Shown: positions 26,301 through 40,500 of the stretch, piece by piece
How the letters are laid out: each line of letters begins with the position of its first letter
How positions within the stretch are numbered: the first letter of the stretch is position 1
Source: Tetracentron sinense
Lineage: Eukaryota > Streptophyta > Magnoliopsida > Trochodendrales > Trochodendraceae
DNA length: 64,000 nt
Reading direction: 5' to 3'
Assembly: GCA_015143295.1 (NCBI GenBank)
Contig: CM026559.1
Location: 24,876,826-24,940,825, forward strand
Made by a program: the position numbers and the translations under genes
Notes under the pieces: generated by a model
Seen by the model: the letters and a program-made list of their open reading frames with translations, nothing else
The model's database searches: none
What the model was told of the DNA's origin: nothing

Positions 26301-28528
26301 ATGTTAAGAAAATGCCATTGGATATATTAATAGAATCGATACTGTGGTTTTCTCGTTCACCATCTACTATTCGATCAAAAGATATTTTCTTAAATCAGTC
26401 AGTTCTCTTAGAAATGCATTAAGTATAGAAACAGTTGACTGATTCAACTCCCTATAAGTGTTAATACTTTATACGCTATGCCAGTCTCTCATGATATTGA
26501 GATTTTGGTCCAGTGAAATTCATTAGTTTTCATGCTATAAGAACTCTGAGAAACAATGAACCTCCATTATATACAAGAAATTGTGAATTGTTTTAGTATG
26601 GTTAGTTTCTTATAGTATAGTTATATACATATTTTGTAGTGTGCTCCTTAGTTATAGTTACTTGATGCAGGTCTGTTCGATGAGAGTGGGAACCTTCTAG
26701 GTTCAGCTAGTAGCCCCATACAGATTTGGAAGGATGGCGACTGTATTGAGGTGATAAACAATTGAACTCTGTTAGTTCTGATAAAGGTTCATGACCAAGA
26801 TATTGGCAAGTGATAGTTATTGAACTATGCCACATTCAGACAAAATTTAAAATCAACAACAAAGTTTCTATAATTTCTTAAATTTGCCACATTAAATTGG
26901 ACTATATACTTATCAAACAAAGCACCAGATATTCAAGTATGTCAGCGCTGATGACTTTTCCTTTTCAAATCAGCAATCTTCGACAGATATCTGGTATGCA
27001 ATCTGTGCGGCTGTGAAAGCAGCATGCTCCCTTGCGGATGTTGCAGGTGAAGAAGTTAGTGGTCTGGGATTTGCGGCTACTTGTTCTCTCGGTTTGTGAC
27101 TTTCAACTGATTTCTTATGCACACATACTCGAATCGAGGAACCATTTCTTTATATATGTTGCTAAATTTATGTTTGATGTCCTGTGCATAGTCTAAATAA
27201 TGATAGGGCAACTTGTTTTCTCTTCACAGTTGCCGTGGACGCTGATGGCTCTCCTGTTACAGTTTCTTGGAGTGGTGATGCAAGGAGAAATGTTATAGTA
27301 TGGATGGACCATAGGGCTGTAAAGCAGGCTGAACGGATCAATTCCTGTAACTCACCAGTACTACAGTACTGCGGTGGTTCTCTTTCCCCTGAGATGCAAC
27401 CTCCAAAGGTACTTGGGCAGCTGGTCTGATTATTTCTTATGGTTCATTACTATCTTATTGTTTATTCCTTTTCACATACTCTGCATGCACAGTATCTACT
27501 CAAAATCATTGTAGAAGTTGTAATTCTAAGGTTCCTGATCTACTTGCGCAGCTGCGCTACACCCTATAATGCAAAATTTAAACACAAAGGGAAATTTGTT
27601 GTTTGGCAGTCTCACAAAATGCTCTTTTTCCCCCCTCTACTTAAAATTTGCGCCTTTTGGGTTTGCACTATCCTCAAAATTTGAGTGGTCCCCTAATTGA
27701 CCTCAAAATATTGCTGGCATTATCTTGACAAGGTTCTCTCTCTCTCTCTTTGTCTCTGTCTCTGTCTCTGTCTCTGTCTCTGTCTCTGTTAACGTTGTCT
27801 TCTGGTCCAAAAGGAAGTACAGTTTTTGAGTTCAAAGCCTACTTTGGTTTCTTCACAATAACCAATTGCGAGAACTCTCCAGCTAGGCATCCTTTGAACA
27901 TTTAACATTTGTATGGCTCCACTCGTTTCTTTGATTAGTATTCATGAATTAAAGAAGGGTTACAGTAACCCCATTCTTCATTAGTTTGTGAGGCATCATA
28001 TTAGGTGTTCCTTATTCCTTATAGTTGGTTGTCTATCCTTTTTTCTTCCGGAGATTTGGGATTTCCACAACTAACTCCTTATGATCCTGTCAGTACATTG
28101 TTTTTCCTAATTTTGTTTCCTTCTTTCATGAAGCTTTCAAGTTGAAACAGATATTTCAAGGCCATATGGGAAAAATTCTCTACTAACAGCATTAGAACAA
28201 TTCTAGACCCTTGGCACATGAGGGTGCTTTTTCTCTTATGCTCATCATGTCTACTAGTATCCTTCTGTGTATATGCTTTATATGAGTTTCATTCACGGTT
28301 GCTAGCATGTACATTAGTCTTGGGGTTGTGGACCTAATATCTAAAGTTCTATGTGATAGTCTTTGTCAATGTTTTAAAAGGCGAAGGCGTGAGGACCTCA
28401 AGATGCATGAGGCGTAAGCCTCCAGGTGTGAGGCTTAAGCCTCACTCTTCTTTATTTTAGCAAATTTAAAAAAGAATATAAAAAATAGTAAAAAGATCCA
28501 AAAAGTTAATGAAATATTATTATATATG

Positions 28529-28559
<31 letters not shown>

Positions 28560-31500
28560 GTATATATATATATATATACTAGTTGGGTGTGCACGTGCAA
28601 GGCACGTGCAAGTTTAATACAAAGGCAGCAGAAATATTAATTAACAAGGGTATTATGGAAAATATAAATTTGATTAACAAGTATAATTCAAAAAATGGGG
28701 ATTTCAGTAGATAATTCACAATACTAAAGGGAACTCCCTCACACAAGTCTGCTAAGCAAACAAATTAACATAATGAAAAAGTAGAACATACCACATACAA
28801 TGCCTCACGACCAGAACCCTCTTGTATCATGATTGGATCAAGTACCTGTATTAAGTCTACAAGCTTAATCAATAGAGATAAAGTACAAATCTATTGTCTA
28901 CACCTCGCAAATCTTGACATTTGGTAGGATTAAAAACAAAAACCTATGAATTCTAATAGTAATTTCGTTCCTTTTCTTATATGTATTGCTCAAATTACTT
29001 GCTCTGGCTCATTTTTAAATAAAAACAAACCAGTGCTTTTTTTTGGGAAAATTGCTCAAAAGGATGTGATCCTATAGTGAGAAATATCCCAGGTTCTAGT
29101 TGAAATTCCTAAAAATAAAAACTCTAATGGACTGAACATGTAGAAATCCCAAAAATTATTAGTGCAAATATAAAATAAGAGGAGAATGAGATTTACCTGC
29201 TTTCATCATTGATGAATCGTGACCTCCGACATGAAATTATGAAGGGAATATTCAATGCCAAGGTTCTTAAAAACCATACCAGAAGTCCTCCATTGAGATC
29301 ATGCCCAAGAATCAGAAACGTCTATATATAAATCTTAGATCAGGAAGAATGAAGCAAAGCCCCTTTGGATTGTCATTCTCTGGCACATTCCCATCACTAA
29401 AACTCCCAAAATTCACCGTAAGACTCACCTGAAAAACCAGATCCTGCAGCGGCACCAAAATGATAGACAGGGCTGCAGAGAGCTAAGCATCCGCCCCCGC
29501 CCCCTCCAAAGTTGCAAATCAAACGGAACCCTAGAATCAACATGCGCAGATATGGAGAAAGTCGACAAACTCTTCTCAGATTATCAAGTGCACGACTTCT
29601 TTGCTAATGCAATTGAGCTAGCGATCGTGTGTTCGGTGGTGAACCCTTCATGCTGCGAAGGCGATTTGTTCACCCATTTTGGCACTGCGAAGAAGACCTG
29701 AAAGGTTGAAACCATGGATTACAAAGGTTGGAAGTCATGGTTCCTCACAGACCGGAAGGGCTGCAAAAATGAACTGTGAGGAACCATCTAGAAGGTGATG
29801 GAAACACATCATTTGCTAACCGGGACATGAAAGGCAATATTCACAAAGATCTATGAACACTTTTCACTGAATACCCCTGTTATATTCTCTTTTATATAAG
29901 GGTTATATATATATATATGTATGTATGTATTTGTGTACGGTGTGTGTTTGTGCGTGAGCGCATGCATACACACATAAGAAATCCTATATAAATTATTTAA
30001 CCATAAAAAATATAAGAAGGGCAACCAAATGCTGAAATTTATATTTACTTTTTTGTTCATATACATATTAAAAATGATGTTCAATCATCAATTCATGTGG
30101 TGGATTTAGAATTTTAGCAACAAAGAGTAATGAATTACATTGTAGGTTCCAAATCTTTGCAATGTCTACTAGGGAAATTAATAAGAATTAGACTCAAAGG
30201 GTTTTACAAGTCTAAATATGTTAAAAATAATAAATTAAGTGGTAGTTGAAAAAAATATCATTATCATCACATCATTTCCAATGCCTTAACCCAAATAAAT
30301 AAAGTGCTATGTGTTATTAGTTGAAACAAATAATAATTTATTTTTTAAAATTGACATTTAAGTCTTGGTTATGTGGCTATAACTCAAATTTTAGTTAATG
30401 TATTGACATTTAAGTCTCGGTTATGTGGCTATAACTCAACTTTTAGTTAATGTATAAGGCGCATGTCACATACATAAAGCGAGTCTCATGAGATTTAAGC
30501 CTTGAGCCTCGTCTTAAGGCAAAGCCTTGAGGCGTAAGCCTCACACACTGTTTAAAACATTGGTCTTTGTCAATGTTTTAAAACGTGAAGGTGTGAGGCA
30601 AGGTGTTAGGACCTCAAGATGCGTGAGGCGTAAGCCTCGAGGCGTAAGGCGTAAGCCTCACAAGAAAGCTTCGTGCTCACTAATTTTGACAAATAAATAA
30701 AATATAAGAAAATTTGCAAAAAAATCAAAAAGTTAATGAAAGATTATAGTATATATATACACATATATATAGAGAGATACGTTTATATATATATGTGTGT
30801 GTGTGTGTGTATTCGTGTACATTGTGTGTGTTCATGTGGGCTCCACAGGTACACATAGGAAATACTATATAAATTAGTTAAAACAAATAAAAAATTAAAA
30901 AAATGGCATTTAAGCATCATTTATGGCTAGAAACATAATTTTAGTTAATGTATGAGATGCACACCATAGACATAAAGCAAGATTCAAGGCATGAGGCGTG
31001 TGCCTCATGGGAGCCTCATGGAGTTTAAGCCTCATGATTGAGCCTCAAGGCGTTTTTGTTAACCCTCGCCCCGAGGCGAGCCTCAAGGCGTAAGCCTCAC
31101 AAGCTTTTTAAAATACTGGTTTTTGTAACACGTTTAGTATATATGGGATTATAGTGATTATTCCAATAACTGTGTAGACACCCGATTTTGCATGACTAGA
31201 ATTCCTCTAGGCCAAATGGCCCGATGACTTCAAGCTCTTTACGATAGCGGGATCCGGACTCCAAAAATCACAGTTCGAAAACTCGGTGAGTCACCCGAGT
31301 AACTCGGCACTCGGCTGAGTTATTCGACTTGACTGAGTTTCGAGTCGAGTCACCTCAAAACTCAAAGAATAGGGCTGTAAATGGAGCGGATATTGGTATA
31401 TCCGAATTCGTATTCGATTGTATATCCAGATATCCGAATCCGAATAAATATCCGGCGGATAGTGAAATATGATATCCGTATCCGACTCCGATTAAAATAT

Positions 31501-34500
31501 CCGGATTCGAATAGCATCCGAATTATCCGATTAATTTTTTAAAAAATTAAAATATATAAATTAATATTTAAAAAATGTAAAAATATATTAAAAAAAAACA
31601 TTTTAAATGTTATATTAATTTTATAAATTTAAAATTTATTATTTATATATTATATAATCGGACGGATATTTATCGGATCGGATATAACAGTATCCGAATC
31701 CGTATCCGATTATAAACGGATAGTATTTTACTATTCGAATTCGCTCCGCTGGATTCCTATCCGGATAATTATCTAACTAAATGGATCCGGATATGGATAA
31801 TATCCGCATCCGTTTACAGCCCTATCGAAGGAGACACTGTTCAGTGAGTTACTCGATCGAGTCGAGTTTTTCGACTTGCGAGACTAAGTCGAGTCACTAA
31901 GAGTTGAAGCCTACACCGATGCAGATTGGATTGACTCGGTTTCAAATAGGCGCCCTAATTCAGGGTACTGCACTCTAATGGAGGCAACCTTGTAACATGG
32001 AGAAGTAAAAATGCAACATGTTGTTGCAAAATCTAGTGCTGAAGCAGAATTTCTAGCTATGATGCATGCGATCAATATTGCATGTGATCAATGTTGCTCA
32101 CAACTGTGTGCAACATGACAACTTTTACATATTGAAGTAGAAAGATTGTCATTTCATCAAAGAAAAGTTGAAGGCGAGTTACATTTGCACTCTATTCACG
32201 AAGTATGAAGATTATTTAGCCGATGTTTTGATTAAGGGTCTTGGTGTTTCTAAGTTTCGTAGTATTGTTGGCAAGTTGGGCTTGAGTGATATCTATGCAC
32301 CAACTTAAGGGGGGTGTAGAATACTTCTCTGATTTATATGTTCCTTTTATGTCTTATACATTGTAGTAGTGATATACTATTAGTATCTCTTGTAGACTAA
32401 TAATATACCATGGGTGGAGTATATATAATAAAGGAATAGGAGGGAGACAATTAGCCCTCTACTTTATCCTTTTCATCCTCTTCCCTACAACAAGTATTTT
32501 CTCTTCTTTTCTCACATAGAAAACTAGGGTTTATACTTTTCTACTTCGAAAAGGCAAACCTACCCTAATTTAATAAGGAACCCCTCAACGTGAACCCCCA
32601 AGCTAACCTGTTTGCACATAGGTTACCGCCTTGCCTAACCAAGACCCTTATCGCCTAGGCATCGCCTGGATGCTTTGACTGTTTAAACTCAGATTTTATA
32701 TCTAAGTATATAACTTATATTAGCTGACCTTGTATAATGATCTGAAGGGTCTTGAAGTCCAATCCCGACCCGACTTAACCCTAACCTATGAAAGAAGATG
32801 AATGGTTTGCTCATAAATTGCCACCCTTACATGAATCAGGTAGTGAGAAATCATCAAGGTATTAAACTTCAGTTTCGGTATAAACTTCATTTTCGGTATA
32901 AACTTCGGTTGCTAAGGAAGTTGACACGTTTCGAGGAAGTTATGTAAAAATTAAAGAAGTCTAAGAAACTTTAAATAAATATTGAAAATTTAAAATGAAA
33001 TTTTAGAGATTCAATACCTAAGTTTGAACTCATCTAGAATTTATTATATTACTGATGCAAGCTCTAGTACTCAAATGTGAGAATTATGTTAAGTGACATG
33101 TGTTGTCTGGGTTGTAATTTCTTCTTGATATTTCTCTATATTGTTATATTTTTTAAATTATATTTTATCCTCTTTGTCAAGTGAAAGGGATATGTTGGGC
33201 CATTTTATTCTCTTTATTTTTCTTGTTAATTATTTTAGAAACCTGAAAAACTTATGAATGCACGTTAAAGTTGATAAATAGTGTAAATTTAATTTAGTTT
33301 CTAAACCTATTTCAATCTGCAATTCATGAGCTTCATGATTTTACAGGATTGAATCAATATGTGAAGAGATGGATAGTTAAATAATTTTAATTTATCAAAT
33401 ATTATTAGAAAATTATTTACTATTATTAAAAAGGCCTTATGGGCATAATATACTAATAATAAAATTATTAGAAAAATTATAATAAGGTTAATGCTAGCAA
33501 CACTCTCTTTTAAAGTTATTTATAATTATAATAAGGTTAATGCTAGGGACACATCTTTCCTTGTGGAGAAAGTAAGTTTAAAGCGAGTGGAACTAGCATT
33601 ACCCTTTTAAGTTAAAACTTAAAAGACCTTCAATTTATAAACTTTTTCTGTATCGGTTAACTTCCACCGAAGTTATGTATTTTCAAAACACTTTTTTTTT
33701 CTATTTCGGTCGAAGTTTACTAGGAAGTCAGTATTTTTTAAATATAAGTGCATGTCGCTTTAGACACCATGTAAGTTGACTCAATTCAGTCAACTTCGGC
33801 CGAATTGAGTTGATTTTTGACACCATGGAAATCATGCACTTAATGGAAGAATGGAAAATTAGAAGGGCGGAAAAGGATTTATGTTGGGACCAAAATAGCT
33901 GGGATAAGGCACTGATAATGATGACGATGAGGAAAGCGGTTTAGGTATTAGTTTAGCAAATAACTGGTTCAAGACTGTTTTGAACCCAAGTTGTGGTATT
34001 GACAAACACCGGCTTTAAACTTAACATGCTGGCATCTTCTTAAATATTTGGCATTGCTAACATAAAATTGTTTCTAATGAGATCGGTAAACTCGGAGGTG
34101 TAGAGGGTTTATGAACTCAGGACCAGTTGCAAGGGGGATAGCCAAGATTTTTTAGTAGGGGGGGTGGGGGGTGGGGGGGAGGGGGAGGGGGAGGGGAACG
34201 CGATGGGTTGATAGATAAATTTTTATGACAACTAAGTTCTTGGGCCATTTCATCCATACATTTTGCACATATCTTACGGGTATTGTTTCTCCTTGCTTAC
34301 GGGGGCAGCTGTGCCCCCTACTAAAAATTCTTGTAGTCGGCCTCCACCCATCCTATAACTCACACACTGCTTCACAACTTTTATTAATAATTTTCTCCAG
34401 TTATTCATTTCTTCATCCGGTGACTGGAACCCAAGAATCAGGACGAAAATACCTGGTACAGTAATTGGTATATATTGCATTAATGAGAGAGAGAGAGAGA

Positions 34501-37500
34501 GAGAGAGTATGAGAAGGTGATTTGAGGTGTTATAGAGAGGAGGAGAGATGCACTGATGCACATCGTTCACATGTAGAAAGCTAAGTACATTTTCAATTTG
34601 GGATTTGGTTGAGAGAGACTCTTGCAGTGGTAGATGATGGAATCCTATTGCTTGATATGTTCATGTACCCTTGTCATTGGAAGATGAAAGGTTTGTAAAA
34701 ATAAATGAGAGATAGAATTAGGTGGCGTGGCATCAAAAAGTCATTCATTGTGGTGGGGGCACTTAATGAGAAAGATAATCAATTCTTTGGAAAGAGTTGT
34801 GTAGTTAAGAAATTTATTGTGGTGGGCTCATTAAAGACATAAGTTTGATGAGGTGGCAAAATGAATTAGAAATGGTGATCAAAGAGTGCCATGTTGGCAC
34901 TCCTATTTCTATAGAATATAACATAGTTGCCAGAGCGAGAAGCAAAATCGGGTCTTATCATTTCTCCATCGCTTTCTCAGCGCTTTGTGATCGCTCTCTA
35001 ATCGTTTCCTAAGCGTTTCTCTGATTGTTTGGTAGCGTTTCCTCAATCATTTGGAGGCGTTTCCTAAGTGTTTCCCAAGCATTTCCCGAAAATGGGGAAA
35101 CCGCATCACATTCGCTTCCCGAACGCGTTTCCTAGGAAACACGCTTCTCACCCTAGATATGGTTTCCCTGCAACTATGGAATATAGTATAATTTCTCTCT
35201 TGTTCTATGATTATGCCTAATTAAATAATTAAACAACTTAACTTTAATTTTTTTTTAAGTTTAGGGCGGGGGAGGACCTGCCCCCACTCCCATGACTATA
35301 ACCTAAAAAAAAAAAAAAATGTTTTTCAAAATTTCAAGGGGGGCATGTGCCCCCATGCCCTCCTGGCTCCGCCCCTGCCTGTTGCTCAACGGTACAAGCC
35401 CTTACTAACTCAGACAAGCAGGCAGATCTCCTCAAAATAGTTATAATGACCACCTCACAAGAAATGTGCAAGGAACCAAGAAACTTTTTGGGTCTGTCTT
35501 CTATGCCTACATAGGGTCTACCATTGGGCTCCATTGTGACATCAGGTGTGGGTCCCATTGCTCCTGCATAGCTAAAAAGAGGTTAAAGTCTGAAACTCGA
35601 AGTATGGTTTGATCTCATACTTCTAATCTCCAGATACTTATGAGAGAAATTCCAAATTTAAGATGCTAACTACAGTTTTATCTCATTAGTTTAAAGCCTT
35701 AGATACTTCTGAGGTAGGGCTGTCATAGTGTTTTTAATTATGGAAGGAATTTTCATTGAAGATATAAATATGTTTACAATACTGCTCAAAAGGGTGAGTT
35801 CTTACTATATATATCCTTGCAATTAAAAAGTTCATAAAATAGTCCCATTTACGTATTAATCGGGCACTTCTTCTTTATAATATCTGCCAAATATTTTTTA
35901 GCTACATCGAGTGAAAATATAAATATATCCATGGATTAAGATCGGGTCAGCGTAGGGCAGTATATTTCTCTCTTTTTTTCCCTAGTGTTTGATGCATATT
36001 TTTTGCATGAGTTTTGATTTCCTACTAGGATTGGTTAATACAAAGAACTACTTTTGCAGCTTTTATGGGTAAAGGACAATTTGCAAGAATCTTGGTCAAT
36101 GGCATTTAGGTGGATGGATTTAAGTGATTGGTTGTCATACAGGTACTTTGACATTTGATAGTCTGTTAATATTTAATCCATCCTGATGTTGAGAAGTCTT
36201 TACGGTGTATATGGCAAGTTGTTTTCTTGCTTTGGTTCATAACTTCATGAACCGTGCATGCTTTGCTCCTTTGTACTTTGTTTGCTCTTTTAGTAATTTA
36301 TTTTCTTGGTTTATCGATCAAAAAAAAAAGAAGAAGATGTTGTTTTCTTGCTTTACTGAATTTATCCTTCTCTATGCATTTATCTAGAGCAACAGGAGAT
36401 GATACTCGGAGTCTATGCACCACAGTGTGCAAATGGACATATCTTGGTCATGCACACATGGAACAAATCAATGAGAAAGATTCACGAGACATGGAAGCCT
36501 GTGGATGGGATGATGACTTTTGGGAGGAGATCGGCTTGGGTGACCTTGTAGAACGGCATCATGCTAAGATTGGTATGCCCATTCTATATGAGTTTATTTT
36601 TTGTCTTCATTTTATTGGAGTTTCTTTAGTATCTTCGTTTTTGTTTTAGTGATAGAACTTAAAGGGCAACTTAATGTAGAAAGGATTTAAACTCCAACTT
36701 CTCACTTTTATTTATAATATAAATATGACTGCTGGCGATTAAGAATGCATAACAGAACTGCTGGTTGGTAATTGGTATCAGCATAACATGGTCCAACAGT
36801 CTAAATAGATCCATGTTCCAATTCCCTGACATCTATTTTCTGTGATATTTGAAGCACCCACTATTCCTGCATATTTTTTGATAGCGTTGGAACTTTGACA
36901 TATATGAATCTACCCTTGATTCTCGGTAAAAAAAAAATAAAAATAGAAGGAAATCCTACATTAGATTTTTCTTTCTATGAATGCTTGTACCTTTGCAAGG
37001 TTGTGACTTATGACACCAAATCGGAAGCACATGGAAATGAATTGTGACCTTTGGCTGAAGCAGTAAAGTTATAGCCCATCACATCTTACTGAAGTGCATA
37101 CAATTTGGGGGCATGGAACATGCCTATGAAACAATAACGACGCTAAACGAGATATTTAGTGAATAATTTATTTGAAGTCTTATTCACCAAAATTGTCTTG
37201 TCCATACTCCCCAACATCTTGCAGTTAATTGATGGGTTAGGAGTGCATGCAAAGTGATGACCACTAACAAGAATACACATAAAAACGATAACAACTGCTT
37301 CCATATGCAAGGACCTTTTTTTTTTCATTTTCAGGCACAAATGCTTACCGCCTAGACATACATAAATCATACAATCGGGTTGTCTTTTCAGGGATAAATA
37401 CTTGGACAATGGCGTGAAGTCATACAAACTAATTTGTTCACTCATAAGGGAAGACGGAATTACAAAAAATATATCAGTTTGATGATGGAATTCCTTCGAC

Positions 37501-40500
37501 CTATCTCCGAAAAAACATAAAAATAAGAAAAAATGACACACGCATCCTTCATGTGTACTTTGACCTATCCCAGAAAAGTAAAACATTATTTTATTATAAA
37601 ATTGAAAACACATATCCATGTGTACTTGTGAAAAATACAAGAATCCTGTAAACTTGATTAGGTATGGAATTTTTAGAGTTGAACATTTGAATCTGACCTG
37701 GATATTCTCTAAATTCTAGCATGTCTACCTTTTTTGTCTGTGCCCCCCCCAAAAGAAAAGAAAACTTTCTTTCTTATTTTATCTATTGGGAACTTTTTTT
37801 TTTTTGCTCATTCATCATCATCAAAATACCTTATCCCAACTAATTGGGGTTGGAAACATAATCCCATCATTCTATTCTATCAAACAACAGATCTGGAAAT
37901 TTCTACGCCACTTGAAAACCTGATAACCCTCCTTTCTTTTTTCTTTTAATCCGGGCTTGGGGACAGAAATTCAGCAGAGCACAGAATGGTGGAGTTTTGG
38001 TTACTCATTCCTAATTTTGCTCATCATATATCTGAACTCTTGAATTTTCTAATAGTCAATTTTTTCCAATTCTAATTTTATTACTCTGTCAAAAACATAT
38101 GACCACCTTACCATCATTTTCTAGGATGCAGTTAATGACTTTGCTATAAACTTTGCTGAACAGGACGGAGTGTTGCATTCCCTGGCCATGCTTTGGGTTC
38201 TGGTCTGACTCCAGCAGCAGCGAAGGCAAGAAATTTAGTAGTGAAGAATTCACATTGATTTCAAGTGGCGCTCCCTTGAGGTCCATAAACAAAGTGAACA
38301 CATTTGTTTTAGTTACAAGAATGAACACTCCTTTCTGTGGACTTCAGAGGGTGATTATGCTTGAGATTACCAACACCCACTCGTGCTTTCTATTTTATTT
38401 TTGCTAAGGGAATTTAAATATTCAGGAACTGGGTCTGGCAGCAGGAACTCCTGTGGGATCTTCACTGATTGATGCTCATGCTGGTGGTGTGGGGGTAATG
38501 GAAAGTATCCCCGAATCAGAATCTGAAACTAAAGGTTTTCTGCGATTTGTCTTTGGCCATAGTTTAAGTTGAACCCAGTTGTACCTTTTTGACATATTGA
38601 TATATGTTCCAGATGATAAGGAAGCTATATGTCGACGTATGGTGTTAGTCTGTGGAACATCTACGTGCCACATGGCTGTATCCAGGAACAAGGTGTTCAT
38701 TCCAGGGGTATGGGGACCATACTGGTCAGGTATACAATTGCCACCTCATGATCGATAATTGGTTGATAGGAAAAGATATGGTTATTACCTTCTTATGACT
38801 CTTTAGGTTTTTTTTTTCTTGCTAAACACATGCCCCACTAAAGAATCCATCAACAGGTGGGGTGTCCCTCTTGGATCAGTAATGACCCAAACATCATCTA
38901 AATCATTCAATTGTGGCAATCCTTTTCCATTTGATGAATTGAATTTCCTTTTTTTTTCCTTATTCCAGTCCGGAGAACCATTTCTTTGTTTCTGTCCAGA
39001 TTTTGTTTCATGTTGTTCTTGGATAGATGGTTCGTATAGTAGAGATTATTTTTGGTGATGACGAATCCTAGAAGTGGTCCACTGATTGAATGGACTAGAT
39101 TTAACACAACAGGTAGCAAGTTTATACAGTGTAATGCCAAGCATAGTCACAAAATTTACCAAAATTTTGAAAACTTCGTGAACTATTTGCAAATTTTTGG
39201 CGTGCCAAATTATTCGCGAATTTCCTGAATAATTCATTTAGTTCGATAAGAAAACTGCTTATTTTGTATATTATCTAATCAAATTATCGAATATAATTTT
39301 GTAATTATTAAAAAATTATTATTTTTCTCGAATTATTCCCAAATTTTTCCGAGCTTGACCCATGCTGAATTATTCCCAAACCCTGACTTTGTCACTTTGA
39401 TGCCAAGGACAGTATTGTGTCCTCTGACTTTGTCACTTTGGTGCCAAGGACAGTTCTGTGTCCATAACCTGGCATTAGTATTAAAAAAATTTGCTCTTTG
39501 TTCTGGCATTGCCAACTATGGCAGTTAGTGACTACTGATATAAAAAAATTCTCTGTTTCTTTCTATATGTTTAGCAATGGTACCTGAATTTTGGCTCACA
39601 GAAGGTGGGCAGAGTGCAACTGGCGCTTCATTAGATTATATAGCTGATAACCATGTTGCTTCTCCTCATCTTGCGAACCGCGCTGCTTCTCAAAGTAAGT
39701 TGTCTTCTGCTCATTTTTGTTTAATTAAATATATATTATACTGGTAAATTTGTTCAGCACAATTGATACGAGTGTTTCCTTATACAATCTAACCATCTGC
39801 TTGATCCATTCATTCCCTTCCTCAAATCTTCCAGGTATTTCCTTATTTGAACTATTGAACAAGATATTAGAATCAATGATGCATGACCTCAAAACTCCTT
39901 TTCTTGCTGCCTTGACTAATGATATACATGTCCTTCCCGACTTCCATGGGAACAGGTACGAAGTCCACATTGAATTGCTCAGGTCTTAGTATCTGAAATT
40001 TGTTCTGAAATACTAGTCTCTACCTTTGTGATGACTCAGGTCTCCCATTGCAGACCCAAAAGCAAAAGGGATGGTCTGTGGCTTAACACTCGACACAAGT
40101 GAAAAACAGCTTGCTCTTCTATACTTTGCCACAGTACAGGGAATTGCATATGGCACACGTCACATTGTGGAGCACTGCAATTCCCATGGGCACAAAGTAA
40201 GAATCTGCATACATTTCATTGCTCGGTACTAGTTTGATTCGATATAACATTCTACGGTGGATTGGGATCTTGTTTCCAACCTCAAATATTTGGGACGAGG
40301 CACTGATGATGATGCTATAGCCTCATATGATGATTTATAATGTTGGTTATTTTTTAAATTTTATACATATATATATATTAGAAACTTTGTTCTAATACTT
40401 AACTTGTGTAATGTACGGAAAATTTATTGGGATGAGACCAAATATGATTTAGAAACTTTGTTCTAATACTTAACTTCTAATTTGAATTTACTATTGTGGG

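Larger units (their letters stand above)
34131..35377. mobile_element. hAT non-autonomous element (H) with nested MITE
   Basis: The right end GGCTCCGCCCCTG is the inverted form of the common plant hAT terminus CAGGGGCGGAGCC; the left end AAGGGGGATAGCC is a decayed match. CC[A/T]GTTGC flanks both sides (34123-34130 and 35378-35385, one mismatch). Subterminal 'gggggca...tgccccc' words fit the same type. It contains a G-rich tract, a GA repeat and MITE I. Confidence 0.7.

Noticed and set aside
34274-34570. Open frame on the - strand with LSLSLSLSL
   Set aside because: Translated GA/CT microsatellite inside hAT element H.
39750-39989. Open frame of 79 codons containing exon 11
   Set aside because: It is exon 11 read through into both flanking introns; the splice sites define the real exon.
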